From the NCBI RefSeq assembly GCF_001642475.1, contig NW_019173940.1, positions 310,001-374,000 on the forward strand: DNA of 64,000 nucleotides, given 5' to 3'. The stretch is from Fonsecaea monophora. Its lineage: Eukaryota > Ascomycota > Eurotiomycetes > Chaetothyriales > Herpotrichiellaceae. Within the stretch, counting starts at the first letter, position 1. The number at the start of each line of letters is the position of its first letter. Shown here in pieces: positions 44,294 through 54,848 of the stretch. A program made the translations under genes and the position numbers. Under the pieces are notes generated by a model that saw only the letters and a program-made list of their open reading frames with translations, was not told where the DNA came from and ran no database searches.

Positions 44294-45065
44294 TTAAACT
44301 GACTTCCATTCCTTGTCTCCAAGACGGAGGATTTCCTTCTGGTCAATCACCCACACTTTATCCTTGACTTCTCCCTTTTCAGCCTTGATGGCTGCAGCGA
44401 CAGCCGCTTTGGCGATGACTTCTGCGTCTTGAGCCCAGGAGTCCTTCAAGGATCGATTGAGTCTGCCCAGTCCCGATGCGAGGCTTTGGAAGAGCCCTTC
44501 CGCGAAACGGTGCTCCTGGCGCTTCCCAATGATCAGGCCCGGGCGGAGGATGATGGTGTGGTCAAAGTCGAGAGCCTTGACGTGCTCTTCAATCTCGCCT
44601 TTCATCTTGGGGTACGCGAAAAACGAGTGCGGGTCGGCGCCACCGGAGGAGATCAAGACGTAGGTCTTGGTGCCTGCCTCCTTGGCCGCTTTGGCCAGCT
44701 CAATGTTCAAGTCGTGCTCGAGCTTGTACTGTTTGTCGAACCCGCCCGCGGCCGCGCGCGTCGTGGCGAGGCCACAGAAGAGCACGGAGGCGGGCGGAGA
44801 CAGCGACGAGACATGGGCGGCCCATTTGGAGGTGTCCTTCTCGATGAATTCGTTGACCGGGATCGATTCACCTGTCGCAGCGGGCGGAGATCGTCGAGCG
44901 ATGACCTCGATGCTGGAGAATTGAGACGCCGGGTTTGTTCTCAGAGTCGACAGGATGAAAGAGCCCTGTGTTTCGCGGTGTTAACAGTGTATCTATGATG
45001 GCCATGAATGAATGGCTGGAACATACCACGAGACCCGTGCTACCGAGAATAAGTGCTTTTGCCAT
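44294..45065 (-). CDS. FMP52: FMP52-like NAD(P)-binding protein
   Basis: Two exons (45027-45065, 44294-44965) separated by a 61-nt intron encode 236 aa. The tiny first exon is MAKALILGSTGLV, and the second continues GSFILSTLRTNPASQFSSI, giving the GSTGLVG dinucleotide site of atypical SDRs. SVLFCGLATTRAAAGG, YVLISSGGADPHSFFAYPKMKGEIEE and ILRPGLIIGKR are family blocks of FMP52. Yeast Fmp52 was found in purified mitochondria and its reaction is unknown. The YxxxK pair appears as YPKMKG, as in the atypical (HTATIP2-like) SDRs. Confidence 0.9.
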
Positions 45066-46249
45066 GTTTTCTTTTCTTCGGAATTGATGGATTAGAGAAC
45101 CAAAAGGCGTTGAAAAGCTCCCTTTTCTGGGTGTTCTGATTATTTATTTCGAGGTCTGTTTGGCCGAGTCGTCAAAGGCGCACCAAAACCGGCCGGCAGC
45201 TTCCGTGATGTTGTCGTGGGGTTTGACGAATCACGAAAGAGTCTCTGGACGGGCGCCCAAACCACCAACCCAGGCAACAACCAAAGTCGCGGCAATGCTG
45301 CCATAAGAAGTTAGTGTATCTTGGCAATTATCACGCCGTTGTCTTGAACTCTTTCTCCCCCTTCGTGAATGGACCCTGCGTCTCTTAATTCCGGTTTTCC
45401 TGAACGTCTGTGCGTCTTGTCGACAGGTCAAGTCTGTCTCCATTTCCGCAATTTTCGACATTGGACTGGTCAACCATGAGACAATGGTGACTAGGTCGAC
45501 GCTCCTTCTCAACGCGATGCAATACCATAAAGATTCATCTATGATGTTCCCTCTGCTCGGCCTTTGGTATCGGCGATAGGCTTCGTGATGTCAGCAAGCT
45601 GGCCCAGCCTGCCAGTTGCTGACAGTCATCGATATCCACTCCTTATCACAAGTACACCTCCGATGTTCTTAAAAAAGGTTTGTTTTTGAGACACATTGAC
45701 CTATATGATGTCGAGTGAGCGTTCTGACTCCGACTGCACATGCATGTCCCGAGGAAGACCAGATGTGAGTGATTGAACTGGATTGATATTGCCCCGTCTA
45801 GACACGAGATTCGTGTCGGCGCTGCTGTCTGAGACGGCTTATTATGTTTGATAATCAGCTTCCCAGCAACTTATTGCACTGTCTACAAAATCTCCTTCCA
45901 CAATGACCACGAAAGGCTACACCGACTTGTTCAGCCTCGTGGCCCAATTGGGAAAGACGGGCAAGCCGCTGATTGGTGGATACTCTGTTCAGCCTCGCGC
46001 CACGTGACGGTGATCCAGATCTTCTTTTTCTGCGCTAGTGGAATTGCGTGATCGACCCTCCACCAATTTTTCCCTCCGACGGCATCTTTTCTGACTGCCG
46101 ATCGATAACGCCATTCAAAAAATGAATGAGGTGGATGGAACTCGGTCGGCAGTCGGCCCTCGAGGGTCTATTCATTGTAAATGCGTTCTCCAAGGTAGGT
46201 TCACCTCTTTTCATTCCTCATCTCTGTCTGTTCTGTGAATCTCGCAATC
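45066..46249. other. divergent promoter region between FMP52 and MET10
   Basis: 1.18 kb without a supported gene. It contains CACGTGA at 46001-46007 and an inverted CCAAT (ATTGG) near 45972. Confidence 0.5.
46001..46007. promoter_or_regulatory. CACGTGA box, candidate sulfur-regulation site
   Basis: An E-box of the Cbf1/Met4 type (TCACGTG in yeast), 243 bp upstream of the sulfite reductase start. In filamentous fungi sulfur control often uses another bZIP site, so the role is uncertain. Confidence 0.3.
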
Positions 46250-49200
46250 ATGCGTCTTGAACTACCCTCTTCCAACGGACCAGCGCCGGGGAGTGACTCC
46301 AAGACGGCCTCGCGTGCCTCAAGGAACCTCCCCTTCGGCCAGGCGCCGTCCCTGTCCTCAGTCGCCGGCCCTACCTATGTGACTGCCCAGATCCTCGTCC
46401 AGCAGGTCGCCTACGCTCTGTCCGACAAGATCTTCTCCTACTCTCCAGAGACATTTGATCTCGACGTTGCCGCAAAGTCGTGGGCAGAGGCACAAGAGGC
46501 GAACATCAATGGCTACACCACTGGGGTGCAACAGATGCAAATTCGGAATGGAGCAGGATCAATTGCCCTCGGTTACATGTTCTCCAAGGACTTCGACCTG
46601 AAGAAGAGACACATTCCTCAAGGACTCCTTGCTCCGACATCAGCTCTGAAGTTCTTGCGACCTGTATTGGATCAGCTATCCCTGCTATACTCCGTCAGCA
46701 ATCCATTCGTGGCTCATGTGGCGGCACTCGACTACGAGGGCGACAAGAATGGTGGTCTGGTCTCGGATTATGTCTCTGCTTTGTCTGCGGCCGAGGATCT
46801 AGGTCTGGCTTTGGTTGCCAGCCAATCCGCATACGAGACGCAGCACATGTCGCTGCTTGCCACTCTGCTGGCTCAAGACCTACCCACGCTCCACGTTTAT
46901 GATGGTCTGAGAATTGGGAGAGAAACCACCAGGGTCATTGACATCCTGGACAAGTCTGGTTTGGGCAGTGCATACAACTCCATCCTGGCCTCAATCTCGG
47001 ATGAGGATCGAAAGCATTTAAACGCCGAAGGGAAAGCATTGAAGACACTCCGAGCTCTTAACGACGAGCTTGGAACGGACTACAAACCATTTGAGTATTT
47101 TGGTCATGAAAACCCCGAGGTCGTCCTGGTTACATTCGGCTCGGTCGAGTCGTCGCTAGCCGCACAGGCAGCATCGGTCCTGGCCCAAACCGGTAGCAGG
47201 GTTGGAGCCATCAATGTTCGACTGTATCGACCGTTTGCGGAGGAACAGTTCTTGAAGCTCATTCCCAGAGGCGTGAGGACGGTCGGTGTCCTCGGTCAGG
47301 TCACCGACTCGCAGGCTGTGCAGGAGACGGGCGTTCATTCCCGGCTTTACGAGGATGTGCTTGCGGCTGTCTCCTACGGAGTGGGACTCCATGACCGCCC
47401 AGAAGTGCAAGAGCTGAAATATGCCCGGGCTGAACGATGGACACCCTCGTCCATCGCCTCACTCTTCCAGATGCTTCTGGGTAAGGCTGCGGACAACCAA
47501 GGTATCACTACATTCTTGGACAACTCTGTGCAACGTTACACTTTCTGGAATATTGACGACGCTGCAGCTGCATCTGCAGCCAGCTACTTGGCGGAGGCGC
47601 TTGCTACTGAATCGGCTCAGAACGTCACAGTGAACACCACCCACGACAACTCTATTCAGGGAGGTATTCACCGAGTCGATATCCGAAAATCTCCCAGAAG
47701 CCTTGACGCAGCATATCCCATTACCTACGCCAACACTGCTGTGGTCACAGATGTCAAGCTGCTCGAGCACATCGACGTGGTCCAATCTGTTCAACAAGGC
47801 GGCAGCATTATTCTCCTCTTGCCTGGTGTCAAGGACGAAGATGTTGAGAAGAAACTCCCTGCGGCATTCAAGAGATTGATCGCTGAGAAGGGAATCAATC
47901 TCTACCTGATCAACCCTGCCAACTCTGCTCTCCCCACCGAGAACCCCGAACTGGAATCGCTCATACTCGAAGCCGCCTTTGTCCGGGTTGCATTGCGAAA
48001 CTCCGAGGAGACTGGTCTACAGAAGCTCGCAACTATCCACAGCGATCTCGAGACCCTTAAACAGGTGGCAGCTGACCTCGAGAAGACTCTGCGCCAGGTT
48101 GAGGTCCCCAAGGAGTGGGCGGAGGTGGAGGAAGAGGAGAAAGCTGCATTGCCCACCAACATCTCTCCAAACAGCTTGACGTCCTTTGACAAGGCAGAGG
48201 AAGAGCCACCGTCCCTTCTCCGCAGCTGGCAAAAGGCGGCCAAAGGCCTCCTTTTCAAGGAAGCTTACAATGCTTCGAACGTCCTCCGTCCCGACCTGCC
48301 CGTGAAGACTTTCACAGTCCACGTCAAAGAGAACCGTCGCCTAACTCCCCTGACCTACGACCGCAACATCTTCCACATTGAGTTCGACCTCGGCAGCTCC
48401 GGCCTCAAGTACGACATTGGCGAAGCCCTTGGTATTCACGCCGAAAATGACCATGACCAGGTCATGGATTTCATCAAGTGGTACGGGCTGAACGCCGAGG
48501 ACGTCGTGGAGGTTGCGTCGCGTGATGATCCGAGTATCTTTGAGAATCGCACAATCTACCAAGCGCTGATGCAAAACGTCGACATCTTCGGCCGTCCACC
48601 GAAGAAGTTCTACGAGGCGCTGGCAGAGTTTGCCGACGATGAGAATGAGAAGAAGAACCTGTTGACACTGGCGGGACCAGAGGGCTTCAAGGAGTTCCAG
48701 AGGAGGGCCGAAGTCGACACCGTCACGTACGCAGATGTCCTGCTCGAGTTCCCCTCTGCACATCCGTCGTTCCACGACATCGCGCGGATCGTCTCGCCGA
48801 TGAAGCGACGTGAATACTCGATCGCGTCCTGCCAGGCCGTGACTCCGACCTCGGTCGCCCTCATGGTCGTCGTGGTGAACTGGGTCGACCCCAAGGGCCG
48901 CGACCGCTTCGGCCAAGCGACCAAGTACCTGTCGAGTCTCAAGGTCGGGGCCCCCGTGACCGTCAGCGTCAAGCCGTCCGTCATGAAACTGCCGCCCAAG
49001 TCGACCCAGCCGATCATCATGGCGGGTCTGGGCACGGGTCTCGCGCCCTTCCGGGCCTTTGTGCAACACCGCGCGATGGAGAAGGCGCAGGGTAAGGAAA
49101 TCGGTTCCGTCCTGCTGTACATGGGCTCGCGCCACCAGCGCGAAGAGTACTGCTACGGCGAAGAGTGGGAGGCGTACCAGGCCGCGGGAGTCATCACGCT

Positions 49201-49474
49201 GCTCGGCCGGGCTTTCAGCCGCGACCAGCCCCACAAGATCTACATCCAGGACCGCATGCGCGAGACCCTCGACGACATCGTCAAGGCCTACATCAAGGAA
49301 GACGGCGCCTTTTACCTGTGCGGCCCGACATGGCCCGTCCCGGACGTCACCAACGTGCTCGAGGAAGCCATCGCCAAGGACGCAAAGGCGAACGGAGTCG
49401 CCAAGAAGGTCGACACGAGCCGCGAGATCATGAAGTTGAAGGACGAAGGACGATACGTGCTCGAGGTGTACTAA
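46250..49474 (+). CDS. MET10: sulfite reductase [NADPH] flavoprotein alpha subunit
   Basis: Intronless 1074-aa protein from ATG 46250. It passes electrons from NADPH via FAD to the hemoprotein beta subunit (MET5 type), which reduces sulfite to sulfide in the cytosol. The N-terminal part (NLPFGQAPSLSSVAGPTYV...) and the middle form the pyruvate-ferredoxin-oxidoreductase-like region found in Met10, with no FMN flavodoxin domain. The C-terminal third is a CysJ-like reductase. It has the FAD motif RREYSIASCQA, the NADPH loop GLGTGLAPFRAFVQHRA, YMGSRHQREEYCYGEEWE, and FYLCGPTWPVPDVTN near the end. The C-terminus EGRYVLEVY has the aromatic end usual for this fold. Length fits the family of about 1030-1080 aa. 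Confidence 0.95.
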   Translation: MRLELPSSNGPAPGSDSKTASRASRNLPFGQAPSLSSVAGPTYVTAQILVQQVAYALSDKIFSYSPETFDLDVAAKSWAEAQEANINGYTTGVQQMQIRNGAGSIALGYMFSKDFDLKKRHIPQGLLAPTSALKFLRPVLDQLSLLYSVSNPFVAHVAALDYEGDKNGGLVSDYVSALSAAEDLGLALVASQSAYETQHMSLLATLLAQDLPTLHVYDGLRIGRETTRVIDILDKSGLGSAYNSILASISDEDRKHLNAEGKALKTLRALNDELGTDYKPFEYFGHENPEVVLVTFGSVESSLAAQAASVLAQTGSRVGAINVRLYRPFAEEQFLKLIPRGVRTVGVLGQVTDSQAVQETGVHSRLYEDVLAAVSYGVGLHDRPEVQELKYARAERWTPSSIASLFQMLLGKAADNQGITTFLDNSVQRYTFWNIDDAAAASAASYLAEALATESAQNVTVNTTHDNSIQGGIHRVDIRKSPRSLDAAYPITYANTAVVTDVKLLEHIDVVQSVQQGGSIILLLPGVKDEDVEKKLPAAFKRLIAEKGINLYLINPANSALPTENPELESLILEAAFVRVALRNSEETGLQKLATIHSDLETLKQVAADLEKTLRQVEVPKEWAEVEEEEKAALPTNISPNSLTSFDKAEEEPPSLLRSWQKAAKGLLFKEAYNASNVLRPDLPVKTFTVHVKENRRLTPLTYDRNIFHIEFDLGSSGLKYDIGEALGIHAENDHDQVMDFIKWYGLNAEDVVEVASRDDPSIFENRTIYQALMQNVDIFGRPPKKFYEALAEFADDENEKKNLLTLAGPEGFKEFQRRAEVDTVTYADVLLEFPSAHPSFHDIARIVSPMKRREYSIASCQAVTPTSVALMVVVVNWVDPKGRDRFGQATKYLSSLKVGAPVTVSVKPSVMKLPPKSTQPIIMAGLGTGLAPFRAFVQHRAMEKAQGKEIGSVLLYMGSRHQREEYCYGEEWEAYQAAGVITLLGRAFSRDQPHKIYIQDRMRETLDDIVKAYIKEDGAFYLCGPTWPVPDVTNVLEEAIAKDAKANGVAKKVDTSREIMKLKDEGRYVLEVY

Positions 49475-50189
49475 AAAAAAAAAAAAGTGCACGTGCGCGA
49501 TGTTTTTGAAAGACAGAAAAGAAGAAAAGTTTCTTAACTATCTATCATATCTAGCGACTTGGTGACACGTCATATCTGATAGCGATAGCGAATACATTAG
49601 AACAACAAAGCAAAATGCATAGAAATTTACTTGAGACTGAGACTGAGACTTTCGCAAGCGTTTGCCAAGTTGATAAACCTGTACATGTAAGTGTAGGTAA
49701 CAAGCAAATTGCACGCTGTGCTCAGTACTCATATATATACTCTCCCTGAAGGTGTGTGGGTGTATGTATATTTCTCTCTCTCTCTCTCAAACACACATGT
49801 TATATACACATACCTACATGCCTATACCTATACACTTGGATAAATGTGCTCAGTATTGATCGTACTATAGAAACTGGTAGGTCAGGATGAGATGAGAGGA
49901 GAGGATAGCCTCGACACAGCCTGAACCGTATCATTCATGCTTTCCTCTCAGAAATATCTTTTCTTTTCTTGCTCTAAAAATTCTGGTTCTCGCTTTCTGC
50001 TACTTTTTGAATCCAAATTAAAATCAACCGCATGCATGCTTTTCTTTCTTTTGCTCCAGAGCTAGCTTTTTGCTCTCCTCGTCGCTCTCGACCGACCATA
50101 TCTTTTTGGTACTCTTACAACCTCTCAACCTACGATACGTCGACACGGGCCTGTCTCCGTGAGACCGCGGATGGCCACCTTGACGTTTT
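49475..50189. other. intergenic, convergent 3' ends with microsatellites
   Basis: 715 bp between the stop codons of MET10 and the KH protein. It has an A13 run right after the MET10 stop, GAGACT units (about 49634-49651), a TC run (about 49772-49788) and TATACAC/CCTA repeats to about 49840. Confidence 0.6.
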
Positions 50190-53100
50190 CTAGGATCGAC
50201 CACCACCTCTGGGCGAGTCTCGTCCCGCCTCAGCCCGCTTGATTTCCTCGAGAATCAAATCCCGTGCAGTCAGAACGCCATCCTCCTTACCCACAATCGT
50301 GATAGCTTCTCCTTCCTCGCCCCTGTTGGAGTTTCTGTTCGGAACTTGAATGTCACAACCAGACTGTCTCCGGATAGCATTAATCGTCGAGCCACCCTGC
50401 CCGATGATGTGGCGGTGAAGTCTAGGGTCTGGGAGGATGAGGAAGCCGGTGTGTTGAGGTTCGGCAGCCTTCTGAAGCAGTGACTGGATCTTGTCTTTAG
50501 CCTTGGCGACAGTCTCGTCGGTGGCATCTTTTCCAGCCAAGATCACCCAGGGGATCTCCCCAGGTTCACTGTCCGATCCCTGCTGGTTAGAAACAATATC
50601 CCATGAGTAGGCCTCCTCCCCAGGTTGATCAGTGATCAGCGGCATATCACCATTCGTCGTCCGTGTCCGTGATCCGCGGTTGGCAGCCGGCTTTGGTGGC
50701 GGCCTCTGTCCACTGTGATCGACACGAATGCCATCCCGAGACAGCTCTCGGAATAGAGCACCATTTTTGGACACAATATGATGCAGAGACCGTGGAACCA
50801 TGATTGTTTCGCCCTGAGGCTTGGATATCATCCCTTGTATGCGCTCCTTGGCCTTGGCGACATTTTCCGGGCGACCGATGATTTTGACGCCGGTGTGTCC
50901 AGTGCCCACTCGAGGTACATCAAGGATGACACCGAATTCTGCTTCAAGTTTCTTTCGAATGCTACCATTCGGCCCGATCAAAGAACGGTGCTGGCTGATC
51001 GGGACATCGATTGTCTCGGTCGTTTGGTTCTCCCGCTCATCCACGAAGGCTTGAATGGCGGCGAGGATCCTCTCGACGACGTCAGCCGTGCCCCTGACGG
51101 TAAGTTCATCAGACTCGTCTCCTTGCCGAGGGAACCGGACGTGTTCTGCACTAGTACCGGTGCCACCCGCTTTAGCGACCAGGTTTTGGATATGAGAGCC
51201 TGTAAAAAGTCAGCATGTTATTTCATGACTGGGGGTGACAGGACATACCGCCAGCTCCAATGAGGGGACGGTGATGCTTTCGGTCCACCGTCAAAGTCCG
51301 GGTAACAATGTTATCAAAAGCTTTAGCTCGCTTCTCCAGCTCTTGTTTGGCCTTCTCGACTTGTTGCTTGGTGCCTTTGATTTGGATTGTTACACGATCA
51401 GCGCCATCAGCCTTCGGGATATCGATCTGCGCTCCCGTGTCGGCTCGGAGCTTCTCCATCTCCTGGCCACGTCTGCCAATGAGGGAGGCAATCTGCCCTT
51501 GTGCCACAGACACAGTCGCAGTGTGCGAATTGTCGACCAAGTACTGGTGGAGACTCAGCAGCTCGTCACGCACCTTCTCGGCCTTTGCTCGAGGTCCTCG
51601 TATTCTGATCTCATCATGAGGCTGACCGCGACCAACGCCAGCTTCACTCGCAGTATCGGCGGCAGAGGCGTCGTCGCTAAACTTCTGCACCCTCGGGAAG
51701 TCAATCCGCACCGTGTTGTCGACCTTGCTTTGAATTTTCTGCAAGTTCTCTCCGTTTCTGCCCACCAACATACCATGGAACTTGGGGTCAATTTTGATGG
51801 CGAAATTGACTTCATCCTCCCATTGCTTGGCTAGCCGTAGAATTTCCGCTTTGCATGCCTCGGCCTTCTTCGCCGGACCTTTGATGGTGACATGTCCATC
51901 CTCGCGAGTGTCGATTTCCACGTCATGCTTTTCACGCAAAGCCCGGATGTTGGCACCCTGTTTTCCGATCAAGTTCTTGTTAAACTGTGCGGGGAAAGCA
52001 AAAGTCGTCGTGTATCCACGCTCTTTCTCATCTTCTTCTGCCTCTCGGAGGAATTCTTCGATCTTCTGGCGGAGTTCTGCGATATCCGCCTCGCTTGGAC
52101 CACGCAGATAGACTCTTTCGGATGGCGAGCCTCGGGAGACGCCATTGGCTTGTCGTGGACCGCCTCGAGTGCCACCAAAATCCACTTGAACCGGGAAAGA
52201 TTGCGGAGGCATAGGTCTAGGCTCGTTGTTCACGAATCTCTTGACCTTGTCCTGGAACTTCTTCGGGACGTGGATATCCTGCACTGAAATGCCTTGGTGA
52301 GGAATATTGGTCAGCAACAGTGCCTGTGCCTCCTGTAGGGCTTTCTCAAATTTCGCCATTTCAGTCTGGGTGGGTTTGTTGCGAGGAATCGCAAAGGGCT
52401 GATCCCGTGAAGGTCCCTCGTAGACTAGTACGACGGGATCTGAGCCGTCCTCGGGCACGATCATGTGGACACCCAAGTTATCCCTCAGATTGGCTGCATG
52501 CATTTGCTCGAGATGAGGATGGAAGAAAGGATCGACCTCGACCAGCTGAATTCTTGCCGAAGGATAGGCCTGAGTAATTTTGGCAAGCTCGTTGCGTGCA
52601 GAAAGTGCCTTCTGCGGGTCGTTGCTAATGACAGTCCAGCTCGGAGTTGTACTGCTGCTCCGCGGGAAGATGATTTCGGCGCCATGAGATTTCATGAATT
52701 CGCGCTCGATCGCTTTCTGTTGAAGATACTGTGCAAGTGCTCTTGAGTGGCGCTCTGGGCCTTGAGGGGCATCGTCGAAATGCTTGCGCATGTCGACGGC
52801 CCGATTGTGTTTTCGGGACATGAGTTCTTCGGCCAAATTCCGACCGGCCTCGAGCTTGTCTCTTGGACCGATGATATGGATATCCTCCGTGTCATGATTA
52901 GGTGGCGGCAAAATAACAGCACAACCGGTCTCCTCTAAGAACTTCAAGGGGTCCATCCCGCGCTCGCCGACAATGTATGGATGCAGAATCTGTTCAGCGG
53001 TGAGCTCTTCGAGGAGGAGCTCTTTCTGGAGCTCTTCTGCCAACTGCTCTAGCAATAGACGTGCTTCTATTGTTGCAGCTTGATCACCAGAAATGACAAT

Positions 53101-54255
53101 GTGATTATCTCCATGAGGAACAAAGGTAGGAGGTTGATCCACCTCGGCAGGCCGCGGTGGTGGTTGTTGCTGCCACGTATGGTATTGCGGCACGTTGATG
53201 CGAACGTCGCGTTCTTGCTCCAACTGTTGGAGTCGGTCTGCGTGACGACCAGCGATGAAGGGATAGAATTCTGGCGGAATATTGCGCACGGGAAGATCGA
53301 CCTTGGGCTGCAGTGACTTGACCTGGTTTGAGATTTGCTCATAGACTTGTCGAACCTGAGCAGCGTTTCCACGAATCTCGACCACATCAGTCCTGACATC
53401 CTCGGGGCTCGTCACAGGCTTGGTATCACGATCAATATGTATACGGACATTGAATTGACTTTCCAGCTTCTTGATGTTTCCACCGGCTTTGCCAATGATC
53501 TGCGCGGAGACGGTGGATGGAATTTCCAGTTTGACTTGTTTCTCAAGCGTCAGTTCCTTGGAGACGTACATCAGGGCCTCGGTGACTCGCGCCTTGGGAC
53601 CTTCGGCAATGAATTCAGTTCGAGTCGCGAAATTGGTGGACTTCGGAGTGACGATAACGTTGAATTTCTTCTTCACGTCGTTCAAAACTCGTGACAGGGG
53701 TTTGCTCTTGTCCAAGTCGGCATTGTCAATCTCGAAGGAGTCACGGTATCTTCCGGGAAGGACAACGTTGCTGCGTGGGCCGGCTGTAGTTACTGGAGTC
53801 CGGGCACCAGACGTAGAGTTCGGTGTTGGAGCACCAGAAGACGTCGGTCGAGATCCCAGGGCGGGAGAGCCGTTTGTTGGAGCAGCTTTGGCAGATGCAC
53901 TGGCAATCCAACCGGGCTGTCTGGCGGACGCAGCAGTGGCAGCTCCCAAAGCCGGAAAAGCCTCCTCAGACTGAGTGTCAAGCACCGGAGGTTTTTCAGT
54001 CGCCTTCTGCTTCCCAGCAGCCTTGGCCGACATTGGGGCATTGCCAGTCCCATTGGTTGTGGTTGTGGCATCTTCCGCCTCTTCTGCAGCGTGATGGGAA
54101 GGGGGCGGGTGTTGAAGATCGTCTTCATCGGGCACTTCTTCGACAGTCACATGATGCGCTTCTGCGGCCTCATGTTTCTCCTGCATGAGTTGAGCTGGAG
54201 TCTTGGTCGTGCTGGAGCCGGCATTGGCAGTAGAATCTTCCGTTGCGGTGGCCAT
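50190..54255 (-). CDS. multi-KH RNA-binding protein, vigilin/Scp160 type
   Basis: Two exons (51249-54255, 50190-51199) with a 49-nt intron encode about 1338 aa. The ATG at 54255 (MATATEDSTANAG) is preferred over an upstream non-ATG extension. After a low-complexity N-terminus with an Ala/Pro/Thr-rich linker, many KH repeats follow. Canonical GxxG loops include IIGKAGGNIKKLE, LIGKQGANIRALR, LVGRNGENLQKIQ, SLIGRRGQEMEKLR, LIGAGG-SHIQNLV (split by the intron), LIGPNGSIRKKLE and HIIGQGGSTINAIR. Others are degenerate, such as FIAGRHADRLQQL and IVGERGMDPLKFL. Vigilins bind polysome-associated mRNA at the ER and nuclear envelope. The intron falls exactly inside a GxxG loop (GAGG). Confidence 0.92.
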
Positions 54256-54848
54256 GGTGGTGGTGGTGGCTCCGAAGAAAGCCTCGAAAGAACCGTTAGG
54301 GGAGGAACCGAAAGGGCAGGACGGAAACCGAGAACGCTTTGAAAGGTCAGGGTGAGGCAAGCATGAAGCTCTTCCCACAGACTGTCTCAAAGTATAAAGT
54401 TAAGGCAAAGTGAATAGCAACCTCTGTCACTATATCAAGGATGCGGTAAGAATAGTAGAGAAGAAGTGAAGTGTCGTTTGGTAGATCAACACAAGGCGAG
54501 GGAGGGTTCCCATGCGGAAAAAGGACGCTTGGTGTCTGGTTATATTACGGGTTGTGGAGAAAGGCACCTGGCGCACCCACAGCATCCACTAGAGGAATCC
54601 CCCAGGCGTCTCGAGGCCCTTGTAAGTTCCGATGTTCGAGTTGGTTCCTTGTTACTTGTCTCGGAACGGAGAATTAATGTTCCCGGCACCGGACTCTCTG
54701 GATTGGAAAAACATATATCCGCCTCACTCTTCCCTCCCACGTCTTGCCCTGTGTCTCTCTCACATCAATCACTTCCGCAGTCCCTCCCATTCTCCAGAGA
54801 ATTGCCCAAAAGTGACCCCAATGATTGCATTGGTATCAGCTGTTTGCA
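54256..54848. other. divergent promoter region between KH protein and hexosaminidase
   Basis: 593 bp. A 95-codon frame here (54632-54919) overlaps the hexosaminidase start and is a shadow. No other feature. Confidence 0.5.

Noticed and set aside
48341..49492. 383-codon minus-strand frame inside MET10
   Set aside because: It is a GC-driven antisense shadow of a strongly conserved flavoprotein domain.
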